Source: Variovorax sp. UMC13 (GTDB lineage: Bacteria; Pseudomonadota; Gammaproteobacteria; Burkholderiales; Burkholderiaceae_C). From it: a stretch of DNA of 64,000 nt. Positions 51,328 through 59,508 of this stretch are shown here, piece after piece. Location of the stretch: the NCBI RefSeq assembly GCF_014170375.1, contig NZ_LZZW01000023.1, positions 124,001 through 188,000 of the forward strand, written 5' to 3'. Below the pieces are notes generated by a model. It was not told the origin of the DNA. It searched no databases and saw nothing but the letters and a program-made list of their open reading frames with translations. The translations under genes were made by a program, and so were the position numbers. Position 1 is the first letter of the stretch. Each line of letters starts with the position of its first letter.

Positions 51328-52392
51328 ATGGCAGCAGTAAGACTGAACAATGTAGAGAAGCGCTGGGGCGACGTCGTGGGCGTGGCCCGGCAATCCCTGG
51401 AGATCGCCGACGGCGAATTCATGGTCTTCCTCGGCCCCTCGGGCTGCGGCAAGACGACCACCATGCGGATGGTGGCCGGGCTCGAGGAGCCCTCCGGCGG
51501 CGAGATCTGGATCGGCGACCGCGACGTGACCGATGCCTTGCCCAAGGACCGCGACGTGGCCATGGTGTTCCAGAACTATGGTCTCTACCCGCACCTCACG
51601 GTGGGCGACAATATCGGCTATCCGCTGCGGATTCGCGGCCAGGGCCGCAGCGAGCGCAAGGCCAAAGTGCTGGAGGTCGCGCGCAAGGTCGAGCTCGAGC
51701 ACCTGCTGGAGAGGCGGCCCCGCGATCTCTCCGGCGGCCAGCGCCAGCGCGTGGCCCTGGCCCGGGCGATCGTGCGCCGGCCGCAGGTCTTCCTGATGGA
51801 CGAGCCGCTGTCCAATCTGGACGCCAAGCTGCGCGTATCGATGCGCGCCGAGATCCGGCGCCTGCAGGCGGAGTTGCGCATCACCACCATCTACGTGACG
51901 CACGACCAGATCGAGGCGATGACGCTGGCCGACCGGATCGTGGTCATGAAAGGGGGCGTGATCCAGCAGGTCGGCACACCCGCGGAGGTCTATGGCCAGC
52001 CGGCCAATCTGTTCGTCGCCGGCTTCGTGGGTTCACCGCCCATGAACCTGATGCCAGCCGTTGCGCAGGAGGGGCTCCTTCGCGTTGCCGGGCAGCCCGT
52101 CGGTGCTGTCCCCGTCCCTGTCGCGCACGGCGCCGATCTGGTGTTGGGCATCCGGCCGGAGGACCTGGTCATCGTGCCGCCCGATGAAGCCGATCTGCGC
52201 GGTCAGGTCTACATGTTCGAACTCACGGGCGACGCCGTGCTGGTGACGGTCGACGTCGGGAGCTCACGCATCTGCGTGCGCGGAGACCGGCATCTGCGTC
52301 ACGGCATCGGCGATGCGATCGGCCTCAGGCTGGACCCGCAGCACTGCCACTTCTTCGACGGCCAGACGCAGAAGCGCCTTCAGCTGGGCTGA
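51328..52392 (+). CDS. Carbohydrate ABC transporter ATP-binding protein (MalK/UgpC type)
   Basis: A 354-residue ATPase. Walker A is G-P-S-G-C-G-K-T-T (36-44), the Q-loop is F-Q-N-Y, the signature is L-S-G-G-Q-R-Q, Walker B is V-F-L-M-D-E-P and the H-loop is V-T-H-D. The C-terminal third forms an OB-fold regulatory domain (G-I-R-P-E-D-L). It completes the importer. Its last 68 bases overlap the convergent LacI gene. Confidence 0.93.
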   Translation: MAAVRLNNVEKRWGDVVGVARQSLEIADGEFMVFLGPSGCGKTTTMRMVAGLEEPSGGEIWIGDRDVTDALPKDRDVAMVFQNYGLYPHLTVGDNIGYPLRIRGQGRSERKAKVLEVARKVELEHLLERRPRDLSGGQRQRVALARAIVRRPQVFLMDEPLSNLDAKLRVSMRAEIRRLQAELRITTIYVTHDQIEAMTLADRIVVMKGGVIQQVGTPAEVYGQPANLFVAGFVGSPPMNLMPAVAQEGLLRVAGQPVGAVPVPVAHGADLVLGIRPEDLVIVPPDEADLRGQVYMFELTGDAVLVTVDVGSSRICVRGDRHLRHGIGDAIGLRLDPQHCHFFDGQTQKRLQLG

Positions 52393-53437
52393 TGGGCGCA
52401 AGGGGCGCCGACGCCCGCGCGACGACGGCACCGTCCACGAGGATGGTCTGAACGGCGGCCGCGGGCTGCTTGATGCGTGCCTCGAGGAGCCTCACGGCCT
52501 GCTCGGCCATGCGCTGGATGGGTTGCCGCACCGTCGTCAGCCGATAGCTGGGTCGCGCGGCTTCGGGCACATCGTCGAAACCGGCGACCACGAGGTCGTC
52601 CGGAATGCGCCACTCGAGCGAGAAGCGGCAGGCGTCCATCACGCCCATGGCCATGGCGTCGTTGGCGCAGAAGACGCAGTCCGGCCGCACGCCCGAGGCG
52701 GCGGCCTCGAGGAACGCGTCGTGGCCACCTTGATAGGAGAAATCCGTGTGCAGGACACCGATCGGTTCGACATTCGCCTTGCGCAGCGCGGCGAGGAATC
52801 CCTCCATGCGCGCGACGTTCACCGGCGCCTGTGCCGGGCCCCCCACGCACAGGAAGCGCCGGTGGCCCGCCGCCAGCAGCGCCTCGGCCAGCTCGCCCGC
52901 GCCCTTGGCGTGGTTGGTGGAAATGCTGTCGGCCTTCACCCGGCCCGGCAGGCGATTGAAGAACAGCACCGGCACACCATGCGTGTGGAACCGCGTCACG
53001 AAGCTGTCTTCCAGCGTCGCGCAGCTGATGAGCCCGTCCAACGGGTACCCCTGGATGTCTGCGATCGCGCTGGCCACCGCCTCGTCGTCGTCCACCGCCA
53101 GCAGCACGAGCCGCTTGCGGGCCTTGCTCAGTGCGTCGCCCAGGGCATACAGCAGGCCCGGCGATCCGTGCAGCGTGTAGCGCGTGATGACCAGGCCCAC
53201 CGCATGCGATTGGCCGGTGATTAGCGACTGCGCCAGCAGGTTGGGCGTGTAGCCCAGACGGGCCGCGACCGCCTGCACGTGCGCCCTGGTCTTCTCCGAG
53301 ATGTTGCTCCCGAGCTGGAAGCAGCGCGACACGGTGGACTGGGCGACGCCAGCGGCGGCCGCCACGTCGTAGGACGTGGCGCGGTTGTGGCGGGGGAGGG
53401 AGGAAGGATCGGTCAAGGCAGTGAACTTTACCCACAA
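52325..53437 (-). CDS. LacI-family transcriptional regulator 2
   Basis: A regulator of up to 370 residues. The helix-turn-helix is Y-D-V-A-A-A-A-G-V-A-Q-S-T-V-S-R-C-F, the hinge ends N-L-L-A-Q-S-L, and the sensor domain follows. The outermost start is TTG at 53437; another TTG at 53416 would give 363 residues, and neither has a clear ribosome site. It is the likely repressor of the porin, the sugar ABC genes and the bicupin gene via TGCATTCGAATGCA sites. It overlaps the ATPase gene tail to tail by 68 bases. Confidence 0.88.
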   Translation of the reverse strand: MWVKFTALTDPSSLPRHNRATSYDVAAAAGVAQSTVSRCFQLGSNISEKTRAHVQAVAARLGYTPNLLAQSLITGQSHAVGLVITRYTLHGSPGLLYALGDALSKARKRLVLLAVDDDEAVASAIADIQGYPLDGLISCATLEDSFVTRFHTHGVPVLFFNRLPGRVKADSISTNHAKGAGELAEALLAAGHRRFLCVGGPAQAPVNVARMEGFLAALRKANVEPIGVLHTDFSYQGGHDAFLEAAASGVRPDCVFCANDAMAMGVMDACRFSLEWRIPDDLVVAGFDDVPEAARPSYRLTTVRQPIQRMAEQAVRLLEARIKQPAAAVQTILVDGAVVARASAPLAPISPAEGASASGRRRSGSAAGPA

Positions 53438-53503
53438 AAAAAGCCCGGCGGTGCGGGGTGGAAGGCCAAAGGGTCATTGTGAATACCTTGCAAGCTATGC
53501 AGA

Positions 53504-53519
53504 ATGCATTCGAATGCAT
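53504..53519. promoter_or_regulatory. LacI-type operator between LacI 2 and the bicupin gene
   Basis: Perfect palindrome ATGCATTCGAATGCAT, core identical to porin operator P2, placed 58 bases before the bicupin start and 67 from the lacI start. No second copy is found 26 bp to either side, unlike the other three promoters. Confidence 0.75.
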
Positions 53520-53576
53520 AACTCGCGTCAGAACCAGCGCGATGTCTTTTGAAACCCCATCCGAAAGGAACTTCCC

Positions 53577-54731
53577 ATGCACACCGAGACCTTGAAACCC
53601 GAGGCGGCATACGCGCGCGCCATCCATCGCTCCGACATGGTCGCCTGCAAGCTGGCCTTCATCGATTGCAAGCTGCCGGGCTCCGACAAGAAGGAGAACT
53701 ACTCGCTCATCGGTGCCGGCGTGACGCAGTCCGAAGACCAGGTGGTGAACCTCGTCGAGCCGCACGGCTTCAGCCTCGGCGTCGCGGCGATGCCGCCCGG
53801 CGTGACCAACAACCTGCACATGCATTTCACGGCGGAGGTTTTCATGGTCCAGCAGGGCACCTGGAAATTCCGCTGGGGCCACGGCGAAAGCCAGGGCGAG
53901 GTGCTCGGCGGCCCCGGCGATGTCCTCAGCATGCCGACCTGGATCTTTCGCGGCTTCTCCAATGTGGGCGGCGACGATGGCTGGATCGTGACGGCGCTGG
54001 GCGGTGACAACACCGGCGGCATCATCTGGCATCCCGAGGTGCTGGCGGCGGCCGCCGAGCATGGGCTCCACCTCACGCGCGACAACATGCTGGTCGACGT
54101 CTCAGGCGGTGCGCCGCGTCCTGCGCCCGATGAGCTGACGCAGCCGCTCGACGCGGAGGACCTGTCGGCGCTGCCGGTCTACACGGCCGAGCAGATGCAG
54201 GCATTCATGGTCCGCGCCGATGCGCGCGAGTGGTCCGACCGTGCACTGGTCGGTGCCGTGCTGTCCAGCGGTGAATGCGCACTGGCGCCGGCCCTGGGCT
54301 ACGGCATGTCCGAACGTCGAGGCCATGTGGCCCCGATCACCGGGGCGCATGGGTTCTCCATCGATTGGCTGCGCCTCGGCGCTGCCGGTTCGACCGGTGC
54401 CTTCCTCTCGCGCGACAAACAGGTGCTTTGCGTGATGCGCGGCAGCCTCGAACTGCTGATCAACCGCGGGCCGGACCAGGTCGTCGTCCGGCTGGAGGAG
54501 CGCGAGGTCTACTCGGTGCCTGCACACGTCTGGCGCGAACTGCGATCGTTGGGCGAGCAGGCCTGCGAACTGACGGTGACGACCGCGGGCGATCACCGCA
54601 AACGGCTCGTGTGGGCGCAGGAGGTGGTCGACGCGGCGGACGCCCGCGGTTTCACGGTCGATCCGAACGGATGCATCGTCCAGCGCAGGCTGCTTCCGCT
54701 GTCGGCGCTGGACGTCGGTGTCGCGGCCTGA
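53577..54731 (+). CDS. Bicupin protein, substrate unknown
   Basis: A 384-residue protein with two cupin-like halves. The first has the metal-binding pattern N-L-H-M-H-F-T-A-E (His residues and Glu) followed by G-G-P-G-D-V-L-S-M-P. The second half keeps P-A-H-V-W-R-E but lacks an obvious HxH, so metal is likely bound only by the first half. Bicupins include dioxygenases, isomerases and decarboxylases. It sits by the LacI operator and ahead of an alpha/beta hydrolase gene, so it may handle the substrate of the sugar importer. An AAGGAA ribosome site precedes the ATG. Confidence 0.78.
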   Translation: MHTETLKPEAAYARAIHRSDMVACKLAFIDCKLPGSDKKENYSLIGAGVTQSEDQVVNLVEPHGFSLGVAAMPPGVTNNLHMHFTAEVFMVQQGTWKFRWGHGESQGEVLGGPGDVLSMPTWIFRGFSNVGGDDGWIVTALGGDNTGGIIWHPEVLAAAAEHGLHLTRDNMLVDVSGGAPRPAPDELTQPLDAEDLSALPVYTAEQMQAFMVRADAREWSDRALVGAVLSSGECALAPALGYGMSERRGHVAPITGAHGFSIDWLRLGAAGSTGAFLSRDKQVLCVMRGSLELLINRGPDQVVVRLEEREVYSVPAHVWRELRSLGEQACELTVTTAGDHRKRLVWAQEVVDAADARGFTVDPNGCIVQRRLLPLSALDVGVAA

Positions 54732-54734
54732 CCC

Positions 54735-55496
54735 ATGGGCGGCCAGGGCATGACGCCGTTGCTGTTGCTGCCCGGAACGCTGTGCGACGAACGGGTCTGG
54801 GCGCCCGTGCTGGATGGATGGGCATCGGCAACGGGTGAAGGCCGGCGCGACATTCGGACGGTCGCGCTGGAAGGCCACCGGAGCGCGGCCGCGATGGCCT
54901 CGGCATTGCTCGAGTCCATGCCGGACCGTTGCGCGATCGCGGGCTTCTCGTTGGGAGGCATCGTGGCCCTGGAGATGGCTGCGCAGGCCCCCGACCGGGT
55001 GCTCGGCCTGGCGCTGGTCGCGAGCAATGCACGCCCGGATCCGCCTGAAAATGCCGCCTCTCGCCGGGCCGCCGTGGACCGGGCCCGCTCGGCCGGCATC
55101 GAGGCGCATGTGCGGGATGAACTGCTGTGCCGCTACTTCGGCTCCGCGCATGCGCAGGACCGCGCGTTGCGCGATCTCGTGTGCCGAATGGCCGTGGACA
55201 CAGGGATCGATGCGTACCTGGCGCAATCGGACATCGCATCGAATCGCTCCGACAGCCGACCGAGGCTGCGCGACATCGGCGGGCCCACCCTGGTGGTGGG
55301 CGGCGACGAAGACGGCATCAACCCGCCCGACAGGCAGGAAGAGATGGCGCGTGCATTGCCGTGTGCCGAGTGGCATCAGGTGAAGCACGCGGGCCATTTC
55401 GTCCCCCTTGAAGCGCCGGCCGAACTCGCCGAACGCATGGCGCTATGGCTTGATCGGGTCGACGCCGATCGCAACGCGAAGCTATCGTTTCAGTAG
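54735..55496 (+). CDS. Alpha/beta hydrolase
   Basis: A 253-residue hydrolase. The nucleophile elbow is A-G-F-S-L-G-G with Ser72. The likely acid is in G-G-D-E-D-G and the catalytic His in H-A-G-H-F-V. It starts 3 bases after the bicupin stop, so the two are cotranscribed. The alternative start at residue 6 cannot be ruled out. Its end overlaps the convergent esterase gene by 15 bases. Confidence 0.85.
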   Translation: MGGQGMTPLLLLPGTLCDERVWAPVLDGWASATGEGRRDIRTVALEGHRSAAAMASALLESMPDRCAIAGFSLGGIVALEMAAQAPDRVLGLALVASNARPDPPENAASRRAAVDRARSAGIEAHVRDELLCRYFGSAHAQDRALRDLVCRMAVDTGIDAYLAQSDIASNRSDSRPRLRDIGGPTLVVGGDEDGINPPDRQEEMARALPCAEWHQVKHAGHFVPLEAPAELAERMALWLDRVDADRNAKLSFQ

Positions 55497-56420
55497 CACG
55501 CCGAAGCGCTCGATGCTCTGCGTGATGAGCGCCTGCGCGGCCGGCGACCAGCGGCCCATGTCGAAGAAGCCGTGGATCATGCCGGGCCCTTCGATGAGCT
55601 CGGCCTGCCCGCCCGCGGCGCGCAGCGCCTCGGCATAGGCCGCACCCTGGTCGCGCAGCGGGTCGAACTCGGCCGTCAGGACCACGGCGGGCGGGAGGTT
55701 CGCGAGGCTTCGGGCCTGCAGCGGCGCCAGGCGCGGGTCCATCGTTTCGGTGTAGCCACCCAGGTAGTGGTCGATGAACCAGGCCATCGTGTCCAGTTCC
55801 AGGAAGTAGCCCTTGGCGTTCTGCTCGATGCTGGGATACGTCGCCGCCGCATGGTCCACGGCCGGGTAGATCAGGAGCTGCGCCGCCAGCGGCAGGCCGG
55901 CGTCGCGCAGCTGCTGCGTCACCACGGCGGCGAAGTTGCCGCCCGCGCTGTCGCCGGCCACCGCCACGGTGTCGTTGCCGCCCAGCTCGCGCGCATGCGC
56001 CACGATCCACTTCGTGGCCGCCACGGCGTCCTCGATGCCGGCGGGAAAGGGGTGTTCGGGCGCGAGCCGGTAGTCCACCGACACCACCACGGCCTGCGCC
56101 CCCCGGCAGATCTCCCGGCACATGTTGTCGTGCGTGGACAGGTCGCCGATCACGTAGCCGCCTCCGTGGAAGTACGCCACGGTGGGCAGCGGGCCCGCGG
56201 CCTGCGGGCGGTAGATGCGTGCGGGGAGGGCGCCCGCTGCACCGGGCACGGTGGTGTCTTGCGTGCTGGCCACGGGCACGCGCTGTTCGGGCGTAAGCGA
56301 GCCCGCGGTCAGCGCCAGATAGCCGGCGCGGCTTTCTTCGGGCGTGCTTTCGTGGATGGGCTTGGCGCCGGATGCGGCCATCATCTGCAGGACGCCGGCG
56401 ATGTGGGGATCGAGTGGCAT
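55482..56420 (-). CDS. Hormone-sensitive-lipase-family esterase
   Basis: A 312-residue alpha/beta hydrolase of bacterial family IV. The oxyanion motif H-G-G-G-Y is at 85-89, the nucleophile motif G-D-S-A-G-G has Ser158, and the acid E-F-D-P-L-R and His in I-H-G-F follow. It lies downstream of a Baeyer-Villiger monooxygenase with a 26-base gap and probably hydrolyses the ester which that enzyme makes. A GGAGACTTCG sequence precedes the start. Confidence 0.9.
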   Translation of the reverse strand: MPLDPHIAGVLQMMAASGAKPIHESTPEESRAGYLALTAGSLTPEQRVPVASTQDTTVPGAAGALPARIYRPQAAGPLPTVAYFHGGGYVIGDLSTHDNMCREICRGAQAVVVSVDYRLAPEHPFPAGIEDAVAATKWIVAHARELGGNDTVAVAGDSAGGNFAAVVTQQLRDAGLPLAAQLLIYPAVDHAAATYPSIEQNAKGYFLELDTMAWFIDHYLGGYTETMDPRLAPLQARSLANLPPAVVLTAEFDPLRDQGAAYAEALRAAGGQAELIEGPGMIHGFFDMGRWSPAAQALITQSIERFGVLLKR

Positions 56421-56446
56421 GGTCGAAGTCTCCTTTTGTGGTGGGT

Positions 56447-57925
56447 TCAGTGGTAGCTCAGGGTGGCCTCGGTGGCGGGCTGCAGGGCGGGCAGGGCGGT
56501 GCGCTCGTCGCCGTACTCGTGCATCTGCTTCCAGGGCGCCTGCCAGGGCGAGCGGTTGCCCTGGCGCGGCAGCTTGTCCTGCGCGCGCAGCATGTAGCCG
56601 GCACTCACGGTGGTGGGGTCGGTCCAGGGCTCGCGCGGCATGTCGGCGTCCGCGGCGCCCAGCGTGGGAACGACCACCTCGTGGCCCGTCGCGCGCATGT
56701 GCGCGAGCACCCGGCACACCAGGTCGCTGACCAGGTCGGCACGCAAGGTCCAGCTGTAGCGGAAGTAGCCGATGGTGTGGGCCATGTTGGGAATGCCCTG
56801 CACCATCATGCCGCGCCAGGTCATGTGCTGCGTGAAGTCCACGGGCTTGCCGTCCAGGCGGAACGGCACGCCGCCCAGGAACTGCATGTTGAAGCCGGTG
56901 GCGGTGACGACGATGTCGGCCGCCAGGTGCCGCCCGCTGCGCAGGCGAATGCCGGTGGCGTCGAAGCGCTCGATGGTGTCGGTCACCACCGATGCCTTGC
57001 CGCTGCGGATGGCGGCGAACAGGTCGCCATCGGGGATCACTGCGATGCGTTGCTGCCACGGCCTGTAGCGGGGGTTGAAATGGGTGTCGACGTCGTAGCC
57101 CTCGGGCAGGCGGGTGCGGGTTTCCTGCAGGAGGACCTCGCGCAGGTCGTCGCTTTGCTCGCGCGCCAGCCGAACCACTTCATCGGTCTTGGCGATGAAG
57201 GCGCGGCGCATGATCTCGTGGAACCAGTCGTCGGGCAGGTCGAGCGGTCGCAGCTGCTCTTCCAGCGGATGCGCCCAGGGCTCGCACGCGAAGAAGGTGG
57301 GCGAGCGCTGCAGCATGGTCACGTGCGCGGTCTCGTTCGCCATGTTCGGGATCAGCGTGGCCGCCGTGGCGCCCGAGCCGATGACGACCACCTGCTTGTC
57401 GGCGTAGTCCAGGTCCTTCGGCCAGTGCTGCGGATGCACGATCCGGCCCTGGAAGTCCTGCATGCCCTCCCACTCGGGCGTGTAGCCCTTGCCATGGTCG
57501 TAGTAGCCCGCGCACATCCAGAGGAAGCCGGCGGTGTAGGTGAGCGTCTCGCCCGTGTCGCCGCGGGTGACCTTCACCGTCCAGCGCTTGTCCTGCGACG
57601 ACCAGTCGGCGGACGCGACCTGGTGCTGGAAGCGGATGTGCGGCGCGAGCGCGTTGTCCTCGATCACCTCGTCCAGGTAGTGGCGGATTTCATCCGCGGT
57701 CGCGATCGACTTCCCGCGCCAGGGCTTGAAGCTGTAGCCGTAGGTGAACAGGTCGCTGTCCGAGCGCGCGCCGGGGTAGCGATGCGTCCACCAGGTGCCG
57801 CCGATGCCGTCCATGGCTTCGAGGATGGCGAAGCTGCCGTCCGGAAAATGCCGGCGCAGGTGGCAGGCCGCGCCGATGCCGGACACGCCGGCGCCGATGA
57901 TGAGAAAGTCGACATGCTGTGCCAT
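56447..57925 (-). CDS. Baeyer-Villiger flavin monooxygenase
   Basis: A 492-residue FAD- and NADPH-dependent enzyme that inserts oxygen next to a ketone to give an ester or lactone. The FAD motif is G-A-G-V-S-G (11-16), the NADPH motif is G-S-G-A-T-A (183-188), and the Baeyer-Villiger fingerprint F-Q-G-R-I-V-H-P-Q-H-W-P lies at 158-169. The ATG at 57925 has an AGGAGACAACC stretch before it. The next gene encodes an esterase, giving a two-step ketone-cleaving pathway. It is divergent from an AraC regulator. Confidence 0.92.
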   Translation of the reverse strand: MAQHVDFLIIGAGVSGIGAACHLRRHFPDGSFAILEAMDGIGGTWWTHRYPGARSDSDLFTYGYSFKPWRGKSIATADEIRHYLDEVIEDNALAPHIRFQHQVASADWSSQDKRWTVKVTRGDTGETLTYTAGFLWMCAGYYDHGKGYTPEWEGMQDFQGRIVHPQHWPKDLDYADKQVVVIGSGATAATLIPNMANETAHVTMLQRSPTFFACEPWAHPLEEQLRPLDLPDDWFHEIMRRAFIAKTDEVVRLAREQSDDLREVLLQETRTRLPEGYDVDTHFNPRYRPWQQRIAVIPDGDLFAAIRSGKASVVTDTIERFDATGIRLRSGRHLAADIVVTATGFNMQFLGGVPFRLDGKPVDFTQHMTWRGMMVQGIPNMAHTIGYFRYSWTLRADLVSDLVCRVLAHMRATGHEVVVPTLGAADADMPREPWTDPTTVSAGYMLRAQDKLPRQGNRSPWQAPWKQMHEYGDERTALPALQPATEATLSYH

Positions 57926-57991
57926 GAGGTTGTCTCCTGTTGTGGGTGGCAGGGTCATGCTAGGTTTTGCCCTCAGGCGCCGCTTGTGTTT

Positions 57992-58020
57992 GCGCGACAG
58001 AATCTTGATCTGACGCGACA
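57992..58020. promoter_or_regulatory. Direct-repeat operator for the AraC regulator
   Basis: GCGCGACA (57992-57999) and ACGCGACA (58013-58020) are direct repeats offset by exactly 21 bases in the 114-base gap between the monooxygenase and AraC genes. Direct half-sites two helical turns apart are typical of AraC-family binding. Confidence 0.5.
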
Positions 58021-58039
58021 CACCGGAAGCCCTCCAGCC

Positions 58040-59062
58040 ATGCCAGTCGATTCCTCTGCGAGCCTCGTGCGCGCCGCTGCGCTCGCCCATTTCGATGAAC
58101 TGGTGCGCTCGCTGGGCGGGGATCCCGCGGTCCTGCTGCGGGCCTGTGGGCTCGGGCTGGACGATCTGAAGGACCTCGACCGCTACCTGCCGTACCGTTG
58201 CGTGGCGCAGGCCATCGAGGAGGCCCCGCGCGCGCTGGCCGCGCCCGACTTCGGCCTGCGCCTGTGTGCGCTGCAGAGCGTGGAAACCCTGGGCCTGCTC
58301 AGCCTGGCGATCCAGTCCGCACCCACCGTGCGCGAAGGGATGATGCAGGTGGACAAGTACATCCACTTCCACAACCCCGCGCTCACCTTCCGCAATTTCA
58401 TGAGCCCCGGCGAAGGGCTGGAATGCCTGGGCGTGATCCACCGGCTGCAGCCGCTGGCCGAGATGCCGCAGGTCACGGAGATCTGCGTGTCCTACCTTTG
58501 CCGGCTGATCGACCTGCTGTCCGAAGGCGCGTTGCACCCGGTCGCGATCCACCTGCGGCATGCGCCCCTGGGCAGCAGCGCGCAGTACCGGCGCCACATG
58601 GGGCAAGTGCCGCACTTTCGGGCTGCGTTCGACGGCATTGCCATGGACCCCTTGGCCTGGCGCCGGCCGTTGCCGCTGCACAACCGGCTGCTGCAGCAGT
58701 TCGTCGAACGCTTCCTGCTCGGGCTGCCGTCGGGGCGGGAGGCGTCGATGGCCGACCAGGTGCGTGGCGTGCTGGGCAACCTGATGCGCGTGGGCATCGC
58801 CGACCTGGGCGCCGTGGCGCGGGTGCTCGATCAGCACCCGCGCACCCTGCAGCGCCGCCTGTGCGCCGAGGGCGTGGTCTTCGAAGATCTGCGCGATGCC
58901 GAAAAACGGGCCTGGGTGCGCCAGTTGCTCGACCAGCCCGGCCTGAGCCTCGGCGAGATCTCGAACCTGCTGGGCTTCGCGGACCAATCGGTTCTCACGC
59001 GCGCCTGCCGGCGCTGGTTTGGCGCCGCGCCCCGGCAGTTGCGGCGCAGCCGGAGGCCCTGA
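58040..59062 (+). CDS. AraC-family transcriptional regulator (ArgR/OruR-type sensor domain)
   Basis: A 340-residue regulator. Residues 20-210 form the arabinose-binding-like PF12625 domain common in regulators of aromatic, amino-acid or ketone catabolism. The C-terminal double helix-turn-helix includes D-L-G-A-V-A-R-V-L-D-Q-H-P-R-T-L-Q-R-R-L and L-G-E-I-S-N-L-L-G-F-A-D-Q-S. The ATG at 58040 is divergent from the Baeyer-Villiger gene, its likely target. Confidence 0.88.
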   Translation: MPVDSSASLVRAAALAHFDELVRSLGGDPAVLLRACGLGLDDLKDLDRYLPYRCVAQAIEEAPRALAAPDFGLRLCALQSVETLGLLSLAIQSAPTVREGMMQVDKYIHFHNPALTFRNFMSPGEGLECLGVIHRLQPLAEMPQVTEICVSYLCRLIDLLSEGALHPVAIHLRHAPLGSSAQYRRHMGQVPHFRAAFDGIAMDPLAWRRPLPLHNRLLQQFVERFLLGLPSGREASMADQVRGVLGNLMRVGIADLGAVARVLDQHPRTLQRRLCAEGVVFEDLRDAEKRAWVRQLLDQPGLSLGEISNLLGFADQSVLTRACRRWFGAAPRQLRRSRRP

Positions 59063-59097
59063 TTGCTGGCAGCCGGACGAGACCCAAAGGCCCGACG

Positions 59098-59131
59098 AAA
59101 AAAAGCCCGCTGCCATTTCTGACAGCGGGCT
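59098..59131 (-). terminator. Rho-independent terminator after tRNA-Asn copy 1
   Basis: On the minus strand a 9-bp stem AGCCCGCTG / CAGCGGGCT with a 10-base loop is followed by seven T residues (58 bases of which the stem is 24 bases past the tRNA 3' end). It ends the tRNA transcript before the convergent AraC gene. Confidence 0.8.
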
Positions 59132-59155
59132 CTCCAGAGGCCTTGAGGCTTGTAG

Positions 59156-59231
59156 TGGCTCCTCGACCTGGGCTCGAACCAGGGACCTACGGATTAACAG
59201 TCCGGCGCTCTACCGACTGAGCTATCGAGGA
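59156..59231 (-). tRNA. tRNA-Asn (anticodon GTT), copy 1
   Basis: A 76-base tRNA on the minus strand with encoded CCA. The acceptor stem is TCCTCGA / TCGAGGA, the D-arm AGCTCAGTCGGTAGAGC is standard, the anticodon loop is CTGTTAATC with anticodon GTT, and the T-arm has GGTTCGAGCC. Confidence 0.95.
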
Positions 59232-59318
59232 ACAAGCCTCAAATTATATGCAATGAAATCGCCGATTTCCTCGTGCGCGCATCTGATTTTCATCACCGAT
59301 GCATCGGTACCAATGAAA

Positions 59319-59349
59319 ATGCCCCACTACCTTGAGAGTAGCGGGGCAT
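59319..59349 (-). terminator. Terminator-like hairpin after tRNA-Asn copy 2
   Basis: On the minus strand ATGCCCC-G-CTAC and GTAG-T-GGGGCAT form a 12-bp stem with one mismatch and a 7-base loop, followed by TTTTCATT. It lies between the two tRNA genes. Confidence 0.65.
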
Positions 59350-59372
59350 CCAGTGGCCTTGCGGCTTTTTCA

Positions 59373-59448
59373 TGGCTCCTCGACCTGGGCTCGAACCAGG
59401 GACCTACGGATTAACAGTCCGGCGCTCTACCGACTGAGCTATCGAGGA
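59373..59448 (-). tRNA. tRNA-Asn (anticodon GTT), copy 2
   Basis: A second 76-base tRNA gene, identical to copy 1 over its full length, including CCA. Each copy has its own downstream hairpin, and the flanks differ, so they may be transcribed separately or as a processed tandem unit. Confidence 0.95.
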
Positions 59449-59508
59449 ACAAGCCTTAGATTATAGCGTGTTTTTGGGTGCTGTCTTGAAACGCATTCGC
59501 GCCGCGTC

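Noticed and set aside
53436..53457. Possible terminator or attenuator on the minus strand ahead of LacI 2 (CCCG/CGGG stem plus seven T residues)
   Set aside because: The stem is only 4 bp, and the lacI start may lie so close that the T-run is simply leader sequence; too weak to call.
59156..59448. Tandem tRNA-Asn genes as an integration site of a mobile element
   Set aside because: No integrase, no direct repeat of the tRNA 3' end other than the complete second gene, and no foreign gene content nearby.
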